In this document: one piece after another, positions 42,447 to 51,562 of the stretch
Numbering within the stretch: the first letter of the stretch is position 1
Layout: every line of letters starts with the position of its first letter
Source of the DNA: DAOUAT01 sp964551735
GTDB taxonomy: Bacteria > Chloroflexota > Anaerolineae > CG2-30-64-16
Direction of reading: 5' to 3'
DNA: 64,000 nucleotides
NCBI GenBank assembly: GCA_964551735.1
Contig: CAZKEF010000010.1
Location: 99,761 to 163,760 of the forward strand
Notes under the pieces: generated by a model
Told to the model about the DNA's origin: nothing
Seen by the model: only the letters and a program-made list of their open reading frames with translations
Database searches by the model: none
Translations under genes and position numbers: made by a program

Positions 42447-44801
42447 TCAACCCTCGGCGCCGCCATCCTCCAAGGTCGCTTGCAGCAGTACGGCCCGGCT
42501 GCGGCCGCCGCCCTCATCGGGGCCGACAGCCCCCATCTCCTCAAGCTGCTCCATCAGCCGTGCGGCGCGGGGGAAGCCGATGCGCAGTTGGCGCTGCAGC
42601 AGCGAGGTGGAGATGCTGCTCTTGGTTTGCAGCAGCTGCAGCGCCTGCTCCAGCAGCTCGTCGCGGCCCTCCGTGGTCTGATCGATCATGCTTTCCCATG
42701 GCGCGAAGACCGGCCTGGCCGCGTCCGCCTCGCCGTTGCTGGCCTTCCAGAACGCTACCAGTCGGTCAATCTCCTGGTCGGACACGAAGCAGCCCTGGAT
42801 GCGGGCCAGCTTGGCTGAGTCGGGCGCCATGAACAGCATGTCCCCGCGGCCCAACAGCTTCTCCGCGCCCGGCACGTCCAGGATCACGCGGCTGTCGATC
42901 TGGGTGGTGACGGCGAACGCGATGCGGGCCGGGAAGTTGGCTTTGATCAGCCCCGTGATCACGTCTACGCTGGGGCGTTGGGTGGCCAGCACCAGATGGA
43001 TGCCGGTGGCGCGGGCCATCTGCGCCAGTCGGCAGACCTGCCGCTCGATATCGTCGGCCGCAGTCATCATCAGGTCGGCCAGTTCATCAATCACCAATAC
43101 GATGTAGGGTAGCGCCTCGCTTTTGTGCCCGCGGCCCAATTTACGGTTGTACTCGACGATGTTGCGCGCGCCGGCCGCAGCAAAGGCCCGGTAGCGGTCG
43201 TCCATCTGTAGCATCAGCCAGGCCAGCGCGCCGGTGGCGTGGGCGGGGTCGGTGAGCACGGGGCCAAGCAGGTGCGGGACGCCGTTGTAGCCCGGAAGCT
43301 CCACCATTTTCGGGTCCATCATCACCAGACGCACCGTCTCCGGCCCGTTGTTCATCAGCAGGCTGCAGATGATCGCGTTGATGCACACCGATTTGCCCGA
43401 CCCGGTCGCGCCGGCGATCAGCAGGTGGGGCATGCGCGTGAGGTCGGCCACGATGGGGTCGCCTGACACATCGCGCCCGAGCGCCACGGTCAAGGGCGAG
43501 CCAGCCCGCGTGAATTCTTTGGATTCCAGGATGCTGCGCAGGCTCACCAGCGTCTTGGCAGTGTTGGGCACCTCGATGCCGACGTAGGGCCGGCCGGGCA
43601 CCGGGGCCTCGATGCGCAGCGACGGCGCGGCCAGTGCCAGGGCCAGGTCGTTTTGCAGGCGCAGGATGCTGGCTACCGAGACGCGGCGCCGCATCACTTC
43701 GCCGCTGCGCAGCTCGCGCACCAGCTCGCCCGGCTCCAGGCCAAACTGGGTGACGGTGGGGCCTTCCTTGATGGAGACCACCTCAACCGGCACCCCGAAC
43801 TCCGCCAAGGTCGTTTTGATGAGTTGGGCGCGGTAGCGGGCGTCGGTGTTGGCATTGCCGTTGGCGGGGTCCGCGCGGAGCAGATCCAGGGGCGGCAGCC
43901 AGTCGGGTCGTGCGGCCGATCGTGCCCCACCGCGCGGCTTGCGCCGATTAGCCGCAGGTTCGGGTTTGGGCAGGGGCAGGGGTTCGGCCGCGGGGCGGGG
44001 CGCGCGGCGCTTGGCCGGCGCTGGTTCAAACGGCGGTTCTGCGGTCGGTGAGGGCGCGACAGTATCGCGCCGGAAAAGCAACTCGCGCCAGATATCAGAC
44101 ACCCAGGCTCCGGCGCGGGCCCATGCCCCGGCAAGGCCCTGACTCAGGCGGAACGCGGGGTTCAGTTGGCTTGCCTGCTGGGACACCCACTGCCCGGCGC
44201 GCGCTACCGTGGACCGGGCGCCACCCACGGCTGTTTTCAGCCCGCCACCTGCGTTTTCAAGGTAGCCTCTTTGCCGCACCGGAATGGAGGCTCTCGCCGG
44301 TTTCTCGCGTCGATCACGAGACCGGCTGAGGCCTCGAATCCAGTTGAGCGGGGTCCAGGTCTCAGGCAGCGCCAGCCACAAACCGATAGCGGCCGCCAGG
44401 GCGCCGAGGGCGATCACCACCATCGCGCCGATGCGGCCCAACAGATCGGTCAACAACTGGGCCACCGCCCAACCGACCACGCCGCCCCCGCGGCCAGCCT
44501 GGGCGGCCGCGAAGAGGTCAGTCTGCGTCATATGGAGCGCGGCCAGCGCGACCAGGGCCAGCAGCTCGGCCCAGGTGACGGCGCGCCAGCGCACCTGCCA
44601 GCCCATGCGCGAGGCGAAGGCCAACGCCACGCCGCCTAGCACCAGGGCCGGGGCCAGGGCATAAGCGCCCCAGCCGAAAAGCCAGCGCGTCGGCGTCGGC
44701 GCGGCCGTTGTGCTGCCCCAGCCTGGGGTGAGCAACAGCACCAGCAGCAGCCCGGCGCCAGCAAGAAGCCAGCCTAGCGTGTCTTGTGCGCTTTGTTTCA
44801 A
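42447..44801 (-). CDS. ftsK: DNA translocase FtsK/SpoIIIE
   Basis: 784-residue membrane-anchored DNA pump for chromosome segregation at division. Start is a TTG at 44801 behind AGGGGCGG. Four N-terminal membrane spans cover about residues 1-150. A Pro/Arg-rich linker (about 150-300) follows, then the motor: AGATGSGKSVCINAII (Walker A), IVLVIDELADLMM (Walker B), ATQRPSVDVITGLIKANFP. A winged-helix gamma domain is at the C-terminus (SISTSLLQRQLRIGFPRAARL). A 61-base family A repeat (44281-44341) lies in frame in the linker, encoding about 20 Arg-rich residues. It is 12 bases downstream of the S1-domain gene. Confidence 0.94.
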   Translation of the reverse strand: MKQSAQDTLGWLLAGAGLLLVLLLTPGWGSTTAAPTPTRWLFGWGAYALAPALVLGGVALAFASRMGWQVRWRAVTWAELLALVALAALHMTQTDLFAAAQAGRGGGVVGWAVAQLLTDLLGRIGAMVVIALGALAAAIGLWLALPETWTPLNWIRGLSRSRDRREKPARASIPVRQRGYLENAGGGLKTAVGGARSTVARAGQWVSQQASQLNPAFRLSQGLAGAWARAGAWVSDIWRELLFRRDTVAPSPTAEPPFEPAPAKRRAPRPAAEPLPLPKPEPAANRRKPRGGARSAARPDWLPPLDLLRADPANGNANTDARYRAQLIKTTLAEFGVPVEVVSIKEGPTVTQFGLEPGELVRELRSGEVMRRRVSVASILRLQNDLALALAAPSLRIEAPVPGRPYVGIEVPNTAKTLVSLRSILESKEFTRAGSPLTVALGRDVSGDPIVADLTRMPHLLIAGATGSGKSVCINAIICSLLMNNGPETVRLVMMDPKMVELPGYNGVPHLLGPVLTDPAHATGALAWLMLQMDDRYRAFAAAGARNIVEYNRKLGRGHKSEALPYIVLVIDELADLMMTAADDIERQVCRLAQMARATGIHLVLATQRPSVDVITGLIKANFPARIAFAVTTQIDSRVILDVPGAEKLLGRGDMLFMAPDSAKLARIQGCFVSDQEIDRLVAFWKASNGEADAARPVFAPWESMIDQTTEGRDELLEQALQLLQTKSSISTSLLQRQLRIGFPRAARLMEQLEEMGAVGPDEGGGRSRAVLLQATLEDGGAEG
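44281..44341. repeat. Dispersed palindromic repeat, family A copy, inside ftsK
   Basis: GGAATGGAGGCTCTCGCCGG plus TTTCTCG pairs with CGAGACCGGCTGAGGCCTCG then AATCC. It is the same element as at 22132 and 13774, here translated on the minus strand as the stretch WIRGLSRSRDRREKPARAS in the FtsK linker. Confidence 0.85.
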
Positions 44802-44813
44802 CGCCAGCCGCCC

Positions 44814-45809
44814 CTACAGCCGCGCCACGGAGGTCGCCGGCTCGCCGTGTGTGCGGCCGCTGCCGTCCCCGCTGCGCAAGGTCAGCGCGATCCGTCGCTT
44901 GTAGCCGTCTACCTGCATGACGCGTGCTCGCACCCGGTCACCTTCACGGATGACGTTGCGCGGGTGCATGAAGGTGCCTTCGGCCAGCTCTGATACGTGG
45001 ATCAGGCCTTCCAAGCCTTCCTCCAGCCGGGCGAAGGCGCCGAAATTGACGACGTTAGTGATGGTGGCATCAACGACCTGGCCGACCCAGTAGCGTTCTG
45101 CCACCCCTGCCCAGGGATCAGGCCGCAGCCGTTTGAGGCTGAGCGCGATCTTTTGCTCGTCGGAATGTACTTCCAGCACCAGGAGCTCTACGGTATCGCC
45201 GGGCTGCACTACCTCGGCCGGCGAGCCGACGCGCCCCCAAGAGAGCTCCGAAATATGGACCAGCCCTTCAAAGCCGCCCAGGTCAACGAAGGCGCCGAAC
45301 GGGCACAGGCTGGTCACCTGGCCTTGGCATATCTGGCCCGGTTGGATGCTGGCCAGCACGCTATCCGCTTGCCCGTTCTGCCGGGCCAGCCGTTCCGACA
45401 GGATCAGTCGGCACCGGTCGCGGTCAATTTCGGTGACCCGCACGGTCATCGTCGCGCCGATGTGAGCGGCCAGAGCGGCCGCACGTTGCTCGGCCGATTG
45501 GCCGGGGATCGGCGTGAGCAGGTGCGAGGCCGGGATGAAGCCCTGCAAAGCGCCGAAATCGGCCAACAGCCCGCCGCGATTGTAGCCAGCGATGTGCACG
45601 GTAGTCGGCTCACCACTGATCAGGAATGCTTCAGCTCGCCGCCAATCCTCTTCACTGTCCGCCTGCAAGCCAGCGGTGCTGGGCCATCGCAGTCCGCCCA
45701 TCGCCAGGGTGTGGCTGGCAGGTGGTTCATCCGGCTCCGCCGATAGCTGCGGCAACTCGTGATCTGCCTCGATGTCGCGCAACAATGATTCCCAATAACC
45801 TTCGTCCAT
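44814..45809 (-). CDS. S1 RNA-binding domain protein (ribosomal protein S1-like)
   Basis: 331 residues with three S1/OB domains. The first, at about 70-145, is degenerate (GGLLADFGALQGFIPASHL). The second, at about 155-225, has GQVTSLCPFGAFVDLGGFEGLVHISELSW in overlapping parts. The third, at about 240-310, has VNFGAFARLEEGLEGLIHVSEL. The length is short for E. coli S1 but usual for the S1-like proteins of Chloroflexota and Firmicutes. A strong GGGGAGG ribosome site precedes the ATG. It probably binds mRNA during translation start. Confidence 0.9.
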   Translation of the reverse strand: MDEGYWESLLRDIEADHELPQLSAEPDEPPASHTLAMGGLRWPSTAGLQADSEEDWRRAEAFLISGEPTTVHIAGYNRGGLLADFGALQGFIPASHLLTPIPGQSAEQRAAALAAHIGATMTVRVTEIDRDRCRLILSERLARQNGQADSVLASIQPGQICQGQVTSLCPFGAFVDLGGFEGLVHISELSWGRVGSPAEVVQPGDTVELLVLEVHSDEQKIALSLKRLRPDPWAGVAERYWVGQVVDATITNVVNFGAFARLEEGLEGLIHVSELAEGTFMHPRNVIREGDRVRARVMQVDGYKRRIALTLRSGDGSGRTHGEPATSVARL

Positions 45810-45897
45810 GAATTCCTCCCCTTCAACGCTGAAAATGTTCCTTTACTGCATCACGGCATCCATCCGGTTTGTCGTAATGTCAACAGTGCCCAGGCCC

Positions 45898-47862
45898 TCA
45901 GGTGTCTCCCCCTGTCTCTGCTATCATGGCTGCTTCCATCTCGGCCAGCGTTTTTGCGACTGCCGCGATCGCGACCCGCTGCTTGCGATAGAGATCGGAC
46001 TCGCTCATCGCCAGGCGCCGCGACAGGTCCATGACGCGCTGGCCCTGTACGAAACGTAAGTCGAGGATGTTGTACACGAGCCATTCCGGCGCCGTGAGCT
46101 TGCGCTCGCCGGGCGGCCGCTGGCGCTCGATAGCCTCCTGGAGCACCAGGCGCAACGCTTGGGTCAGGTTGCCATCGGTGGCCTTTAGTCGCTGATGGAC
46201 GGCTCGCAAACGCAGCAGAGGGCTCTCGGTCAGCTTGGGCCCACCCCAGTAATGGCTCAAGGCGTCCTTCACCCATTGCTGCCAGGTGGGCTGCACCAGC
46301 GCCAGGTCAAGCCGGGCGTCCTGATCGGTTGACGTGGTGGGCGGTTGCGGCAGCGGTGCCGCATAGCGCACGGCGCTGCGCCATTCCTGGATGCGTTCCA
46401 GATCAGGCAGGATGTTCTGCAGCGTCGCGAACACACCCTGTTGCATGTAGCGGTCTGCGAGCGCAACCGCGGCTTGTATCAGCAGCGCCTCGGCTTCGAC
46501 CTGTTCGGCGGCGTCCAGGATGACCTCTGGGGTGCGCGCCCGCACTGCTAACAGGCCGAGGAGTTTTCCGCCGTCTTCGCTGCGCAGGGGGCACAGCCAG
46601 AAGCCGGTGTCCGGTTGGAAGGTTGGTGGCTCGCTGTCGGCCATGAGTGACCCCGCGAAGGTGCGCCACATCTGCTGAGCGGTCTCGCTGGCGGCGTAGG
46701 CGCGGGCTGCGGCCGCGTCCCCGACAACGACGTCGACGCGCAGGCTTCCGTTGGCCTGCATCAACACGAAGCCATCGTGCACGCGCAGGAGCTCGCACAG
46801 GTTGGCCAAGAGGTTGCTGAGGAACTGGCGCAAATCGCTGCTGGTCAGCAGGCGCCGGTCGAGGGTCTGGATCAAGGCAATCTCGTCACGGTCCTCAGGG
46901 TAGAGCAACCGGTCAATCCACGGTTTGGCCGCGTTCACGGCCAGTTGTCCGATCACGACGACGCCGACGACCGCGAAGATGAGTGCTGTGTCGCGCGGCA
47001 GGCCCAGGATCAATTCGACGCGCGGCATCACCAGCATAACCACGATGACCAGGGTGCCGACAACAGGACCGCGTAGCAGGTAATGGATCATGTCATGCTT
47101 GATGACGCGATCGGGTGACAGCACGCCCAGGTAGGTGACGCTGTAGGCCATTACCACCAACATGGTGCCCACGACGAAATTCGCGACCATGGAAAGCAAC
47201 AAGATGATCACCTGGCCGAGGCGATCGACCAACCCGGCCGCTAGCACATAAGGGAACACACCCAAGCCTGGCGCCGCAAAGGAGAGGGTCAGGTAGGTCA
47301 TACGCCGGCGCGATGTTGGGGTGAGGCAGCGTCGTCGTGCCCGAAAGACGTTCCAGCCGCCGTAGATCGCGGTGCTGACAAAGTAGGCCACGAACAACGG
47401 GAACAAACGGCCGGCCGCCAGTTGGTCGTTCGGTGGTGTGAGCGCGCTGTCGTCGTATACCAGGGCGTTGGTAAACAGGGCCAGAAAGATGAGGGCGAAG
47501 CTGAACAGATAGCTGGCAGCCACAACCAGGCGCCGACGCATCGAGAAATGCCGCGTGGTGCGCAACACCGCGTCGGAGAAGTGAAGGTAGGCTGCAGGCA
47601 CAAGCGCGATGCCGATCCATTGGGCGCGCAGCCAGATCGCGGCGGCACGATGAGCCTCGACGCGGGGGACGATGATGTCGCATGCGAAAACCAGCAGGAC
47701 ACATGCCAGCAGGATACTGAACGTCTGAGCCACCTCACTGCGCAGGCTGCGCGTCAGGATATAGCCCAACAGCGAAAACGCGACGAGCACGATGGCCGAG
47801 GATAGGATGAGGTTGCCGAAAGCAAAGATCGCGGGCCAACTCAAGCCCGAGGTGTCTATCAT
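45898..47862 (-). CDS. 7TM-GAF sensor protein with a sigma-region-4-like C-terminal domain
   Basis: 654 residues. Residues 1-250 form seven membrane spans of the histidine-kinase N-terminal 7TM type, with HFSDAVLRTTRHFSMRRR between spans. Residues about 260-310 add two more hydrophobic spans. A GAF-like domain follows at about 330-480 (LDRRLLTSSDLRQFLSNLL, then FWLCPLRSEDGGKLLGLLAV). No HisKA or HATPase motif is present. The end (about 590-654) reads LTAPEWLVYNILDLRFVQG, then DLSRRLAMSESDLYRKQRVAI, a helix-turn-helix pattern much like sigma-70 region 4. It lies 3 bases after the GNAT gene. It may be a membrane-bound regulator, which is inference. Confidence 0.7.
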   Translation of the reverse strand: MIDTSGLSWPAIFAFGNLILSSAIVLVAFSLLGYILTRSLRSEVAQTFSILLACVLLVFACDIIVPRVEAHRAAAIWLRAQWIGIALVPAAYLHFSDAVLRTTRHFSMRRRLVVAASYLFSFALIFLALFTNALVYDDSALTPPNDQLAAGRLFPLFVAYFVSTAIYGGWNVFRARRRCLTPTSRRRMTYLTLSFAAPGLGVFPYVLAAGLVDRLGQVIILLLSMVANFVVGTMLVVMAYSVTYLGVLSPDRVIKHDMIHYLLRGPVVGTLVIVVMLVMPRVELILGLPRDTALIFAVVGVVVIGQLAVNAAKPWIDRLLYPEDRDEIALIQTLDRRLLTSSDLRQFLSNLLANLCELLRVHDGFVLMQANGSLRVDVVVGDAAAARAYAASETAQQMWRTFAGSLMADSEPPTFQPDTGFWLCPLRSEDGGKLLGLLAVRARTPEVILDAAEQVEAEALLIQAAVALADRYMQQGVFATLQNILPDLERIQEWRSAVRYAAPLPQPPTTSTDQDARLDLALVQPTWQQWVKDALSHYWGGPKLTESPLLRLRAVHQRLKATDGNLTQALRLVLQEAIERQRPPGERKLTAPEWLVYNILDLRFVQGQRVMDLSRRLAMSESDLYRKQRVAIAAVAKTLAEMEAAMIAETGGDT

Positions 47863-47865
47863 ACG

Positions 47866-48393
47866 TTACAACCCACGCACAAAATACAATCCGATGTCCC
47901 GGTTTCGATAAAAGCGTTCGTTATAACCACAAAACTTGAAGCCGTGTCGGTTCAGAAAACGAGTAGCCGGGTAATTCTTGCTCTGCACCACTGTCATGAT
48001 ATGGGTCAAGCCCAGTTGGCGCGCGTGCTGCATGCCTCTCTGTAACAATGCCGAGCCGATCCCTTGTTTGCGCCATGTTGGCGTTACTACCAGGTGGTGT
48101 AGCCATGCGATGCCCTGGTCGGGCTGCGTCTCTTGGTCGATATAGCCGCGCACTTCATTGGCCTCCGCGGCCACCAGGATCAAGTCGCCGCGCTGCTGGT
48201 GCGCCAGCAGGGCTTCGCTCCAGCCCGGATAGGCAACGCGCATGGCGCGGGGCAGGCGGATCACCTGAAACTGTGTGATCACCTGCTCGTCGTCTTGTCT
48301 TTGTGTCACCTGCCACACGTGGTCGGTTTCGTATGAGCCGTCCAGGGCGAGACAGGCCGTCAGGTCACGAAGGTCGGCGCGGTAGATGTGCAT
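47866..48393 (-). CDS. GNAT-family N-acetyltransferase
   Basis: 175 residues from ATG 48393; an open frame extends to 48435. The acetyl-CoA-binding motif is WRKQGIGSALLQRGMQHAR (about 119-137), preceded by WLHHLVVTPT, which forms the typical beta-4/alpha-3 core. The C-terminal part RFLNRHGFKFCGYNERFY matches the GNAT final strands. The target is unknown. It is coupled to the 7TM sensor gene (3-base gap), so it may act in the same response. Confidence 0.85.
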   Translation of the reverse strand: MHIYRADLRDLTACLALDGSYETDHVWQVTQRQDDEQVITQFQVIRLPRAMRVAYPGWSEALLAHQQRGDLILVAAEANEVRGYIDQETQPDQGIAWLHHLVVTPTWRKQGIGSALLQRGMQHARQLGLTHIMTVVQSKNYPATRFLNRHGFKFCGYNERFYRNRDIGLYFVRGL

Positions 48394-48513
48394 AGCAACG
48401 TCAATCGTTCTCGGCGGCGGGCGAGACTGCACCACAATCCGCCGGACTGTGGTCGCTCCGCAGCGTAGGATGTGTGGATTTTATCACCGCCGGGGCAGTT
48501 TGGCAAGCGAGCT

Positions 48514-49824
48514 TTACGGGGTCGGCGTCAGGTAGCCGCCCATTTCCTCGATGCAGGCTTCGGCCTGGGCCTGCATTTGGGGCGCGGCGTCGTCCGGGCT
48601 GAGCTGGCCAGACATGGTTGTGCTCAACTTTGCGCCGATGCCCTGCCACGCGCACGCCATCTCCAACGCGGGTGGAACGCCACGCGTCACGCTCAGTTGC
48701 GCTACGATGCCTGACAACTGCGGGTCCTCCGTCACCAGCTCACTGCGCGCAATGTCCTTGTGGCTAGGCAGGCGGCTCATCTGGCCCAGCCACTCGCGCT
48801 GCACCTCGGCCGCGGTCATGAATTCCACGAAGGTCGCGGCAGCATCCAGCGTGGGGCCTCCCAGGCTGGACGCGATGAACCAGTAGCGGCCGGTGGCCAT
48901 CGGGGCCGGTGTCAAGCCCGTGGCGCTCATTTTGGGCAGCAACGCGATCCCCACGTCAATCCCTAAGTCCCGGTAGCTCGCCAGATTCCACGCGCCGTCT
49001 ATGATGTAGGCAGCTTTGCCCGCGCGGAACAGATCAAACGCCGATTGATACGTAGTGTCCTCAGGCATAATGCGCTGTGTGAACTTGAGATCATAGGCGA
49101 ACCACAAGGCCCGGATCATCTCCGCAGTGTCCAGCGCGACATGATCTTGGGCGTCCAGCGGCCAGCCGCCGAAGCCGGAGAGCCACGGCATCAGCCAGTA
49201 TGACTCGGCAATGGGGTAAACCAGGCCGTATTGCTCGTTAGCCAGGTCAGTGAGCCCCTGCAGTTGTTTGATCCAGGCGTCTGTCTCGGTCGGCACAGTA
49301 TCCACCAGCGTCCGGTTGTAAAGCAACAGCAGGTGGCCGCCGTAGTTGTCGGGGATGCCCCACAGCCGGCCCTTGGCTGTAGCGCCGTCCAGCGCGCCTG
49401 CGAAGAATTGCGCCAGGAACTCGGTCGAGAACAACTCATCCAACGGCTTCACGATGCCAAGTTCGCCAAAGGGCCCGGCGAACTCACCGGGCGCGCGCAC
49501 CAACGCCGGTTCCTCGCCTGCCCAAGAGGCTGTACGGAAGCGGTTACGCAGCTCGTCGTAGCCGAGATGTTCCCGCACGATCACGATGTCGGGGTAAGCC
49601 TGCATGAAGGCCTCGGCGAGTTGATCTAGCAGCACGACGGCCTCGTTGCTGTCCTCCTCCCAGTAGGTGATGGTGATGGGCCCGGCTGGCGTGGCTGAGG
49701 TTTCGACCGTGGGCTCGGACGTGCTCGTTCCAGGGGTTGCTGCGACCGGCGCAGGGGTCGGCGCCTGGGCGCATCCGATCAGCACACAGCATGTCCATAT
49801 CAAGATCAGGATTCGCAAATGCAT
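48514..49824 (-). CDS. Family-1 extracellular solute-binding lipoprotein (sugar type), orphan
   Basis: 436 residues from ATG 49824; the longer open frame up to 50373 is only the shadow of the divergent gene. Lipoprotein signal with LIGC (Cys18) and a short Thr/Pro/Ser stalk. The SBP_bac_1 fold is indicated by ITITYWEEDSNEA, AFMQAYPDIVIVREHLGYDEL, YWLMPWLSGFGGWPLD, FRAGKAAYIIDGAWNLASY and AATFVEFMTAAEVQREWL. It is expected to bind an oligosaccharide or polyol outside the membrane. No permease or ATPase genes are adjacent, so it must work with a transporter coded elsewhere. Confidence 0.9.
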   Translation of the reverse strand: MHLRILILIWTCCVLIGCAQAPTPAPVAATPGTSTSEPTVETSATPAGPITITYWEEDSNEAVVLLDQLAEAFMQAYPDIVIVREHLGYDELRNRFRTASWAGEEPALVRAPGEFAGPFGELGIVKPLDELFSTEFLAQFFAGALDGATAKGRLWGIPDNYGGHLLLLYNRTLVDTVPTETDAWIKQLQGLTDLANEQYGLVYPIAESYWLMPWLSGFGGWPLDAQDHVALDTAEMIRALWFAYDLKFTQRIMPEDTTYQSAFDLFRAGKAAYIIDGAWNLASYRDLGIDVGIALLPKMSATGLTPAPMATGRYWFIASSLGGPTLDAAATFVEFMTAAEVQREWLGQMSRLPSHKDIARSELVTEDPQLSGIVAQLSVTRGVPPALEMACAWQGIGAKLSTTMSGQLSPDDAAPQMQAQAEACIEEMGGYLTPTP

Positions 49825-49852
49825 CGCGGCCTCGCTCTGGGATTCAACAGCG

Positions 49853-49882
49853 ATTATAACCGGAGAAGTGTGTTCCTCACAA
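49853..49882 (-). promoter_or_regulatory. Promoter of the orphan binding-protein gene
   Basis: On the minus strand TTGTGA (49882-49877), an 18-base spacer and a perfect TATAAT (49858-49853), 29 bases upstream of the ATG. Confidence 0.6.
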
Positions 49883-49939
49883 GCCCCTGACCTTGATGAT
49901 TCGTATGTCATCCGTGATGATGGTAAAATAGCAGTCCAT

Positions 49940-50557
49940 ATGAAAACCATCATTGACGTCACCCGCCCCATACATGGTGGGATGCCAGTCTGGCCGGGCG
50001 ATCCGCCTGTGATCGTCCGGCCAGGCGGTGGGCTGCCATCGGTCTCCCAGCTGAGCCTGAGCAGCCATGCCGGCACCCACGTTGACCCGCCCGCGCATTT
50101 TGTGCCGGGCGGCCGCACCGTGGACGCGTTGCCGTTGGAGATGTTGCTGGGTCCCGCCTGGGTGGCGCATCTGCCCGGCGACGCGACCCTCACCGCCTCG
50201 GTGTTGGAGGCCGCTGCCATCCCCACCGGTGTCACGCGGCTGTTGCTGCGCACTGCGAACTCGGATCGTCCGTCTGAGAGCTTCGACCCCGCCTTCGTGG
50301 GCCTGGCGCCCGACGCGGCCGCGTGGCTGATCGGCCGCAACGTGCGCCTGGTCGGCATTGATGGTCCTTCCATCGAGCCGTTTGACGCGGCAGGCGAGCC
50401 GGTGCACCATGCGCTGCTGGCCGCAGGGATCGCCGTCGTCGAGGGCCTGCTGTTGGCCGGTGTCGCGCCTGGCGCCTACGAACTATGCTGCCTCCCGTTG
50501 CGCATCGCGGCCGGCGACGGCGCGCCCGTGCGGGCGATCTTGATGCGTGATGCGTAG
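49940..50557 (+). CDS. Cyclase-family hydrolase (kynurenine formamidase-like)
   Basis: 205 residues from ATG 49940; the upstream open frame overlaps the divergent lipoprotein gene and is rejected. The metal-binding motif HAGTHVDPPAHF gives His43, His47, Asp49 and His53, the signature of the KynB/cyclase family. IDVTRPIHGGMPVWPGDPP at the N-terminus and GIDGPSIEP near residue 140 are also typical. KynB hydrolyses N-formylkynurenine, but other members act on amides or lactones, and no tryptophan-degradation genes are nearby. It begins a short + strand run with a DapA-family gene. Confidence 0.88.
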   Translation: MKTIIDVTRPIHGGMPVWPGDPPVIVRPGGGLPSVSQLSLSSHAGTHVDPPAHFVPGGRTVDALPLEMLLGPAWVAHLPGDATLTASVLEAAAIPTGVTRLLLRTANSDRPSESFDPAFVGLAPDAAAWLIGRNVRLVGIDGPSIEPFDAAGEPVHHALLAAGIAVVEGLLLAGVAPGAYELCCLPLRIAAGDGAPVRAILMRDA

Positions 50558-50598
50558 CGAATTCGCCCATTTGCTGATTCGTTCTCGGAGATTTGCTC

Positions 50599-51513
50599 AT
50601 GCGTAACCTGCGCGGCGTGTTTGCACCTATTGTGACCCCCTTCCGGCCGGCTGACGGGGAGGTTGACTTTTCCTGGATTGCGGCGTACATCGCCTATCTG
50701 CGTGACCACGGCCTGACCGGCATCGTCCCGTGCGGCACCAATGGCGAGGCCGCGTCGCTGAGCGTGGCCGAGCGACAACAAGTGGCCGAGATGGCCCTGG
50801 CCGCAACCGGCGGAGACATGCCTGTGATCGTGGGGACCGGCGCGGCCGCGCTGCCCGATGCGATCACGCTCACCCGGCACGCGTTTGCGGCCGGCGCCGA
50901 TGCCGTGCTGGTGATGCCGCCGTATTACTTCAAGCAACCGCCTGAGGCCGGGGTCGCCGCCTGGTTCCAACGCCTTTTCGATGCGGCGGTTCCCCCAGGC
51001 GGCCGCGTGTTGCTTTATCATATTCCGCAGACCACCGGCGTGCCCATCAGCGACGGCGTGCTCGATCGGCTGATGGCCAGCCACGGCGAGCTGCTCTACG
51101 GCCTGAAGGATTCCACCGGTGATCCGGCGCAGACCGCGCATTTTCGGGCCGTCTATCCGCAGCTCGCCTATTTTGCCGGCAACGACCACCGCGTGGCCGA
51201 GGCGTGCGCGGCCGGCGGCGCCGGCTCGATCACCGCAGCGGCGAACGTCTTCCCCGACCTGGCCGCCGCGGCCCAGCAGGCCGCCTGGGCCGGCCAGGAT
51301 TGGGTTCCTGCGCAGGCCCGTCTCAGTGCAGCCCGCCGCGTGCTGGACGCCTATCCGCTCCAGCCTGCCACCAAAGCCGCCCTGGCCGAGGTCGCCAGCC
51401 TGACCGAAACCGCGGTCAGGCCGCCCCAGGTCGAGTTAACGTCGGCTCAGCGCACGGAGCTGCGCGCCCAACTGCGTGCCCAGTTGCCGTCCTGGAGGCC
51501 GGCACACAGATGA
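50599..51513 (+). CDS. Dihydrodipicolinate synthase/N-acetylneuraminate lyase-family aldolase
   Basis: 304-residue TIM-barrel enzyme. ATG 50599 has GGAG 8 bases upstream. The Schiff-base lysine is Lys170 in YGLKDSTGD and the catalytic tyrosine is Tyr140 in LLYHIPQTTG; GTNGE (46-50) is the carboxylate-binding loop. True DapA has an Arg after YNVPS for binding the second substrate; here the aligned residue is Thr145, so lysine biosynthesis is unlikely. A sugar-acid or hydroxyproline-type aldolase or dehydratase is more probable. It is 41 bases downstream of the cyclase-family gene. Confidence 0.86.
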   Translation: MRNLRGVFAPIVTPFRPADGEVDFSWIAAYIAYLRDHGLTGIVPCGTNGEAASLSVAERQQVAEMALAATGGDMPVIVGTGAAALPDAITLTRHAFAAGADAVLVMPPYYFKQPPEAGVAAWFQRLFDAAVPPGGRVLLYHIPQTTGVPISDGVLDRLMASHGELLYGLKDSTGDPAQTAHFRAVYPQLAYFAGNDHRVAEACAAGGAGSITAAANVFPDLAAAAQQAAWAGQDWVPAQARLSAARRVLDAYPLQPATKAALAEVASLTETAVRPPQVELTSAQRTELRAQLRAQLPSWRPAHR

Positions 51514-51562
51514 CTTGCTGCACCCGCCGCAGAACGCCATTATCGGTTGAAGGAGTTGCGCC

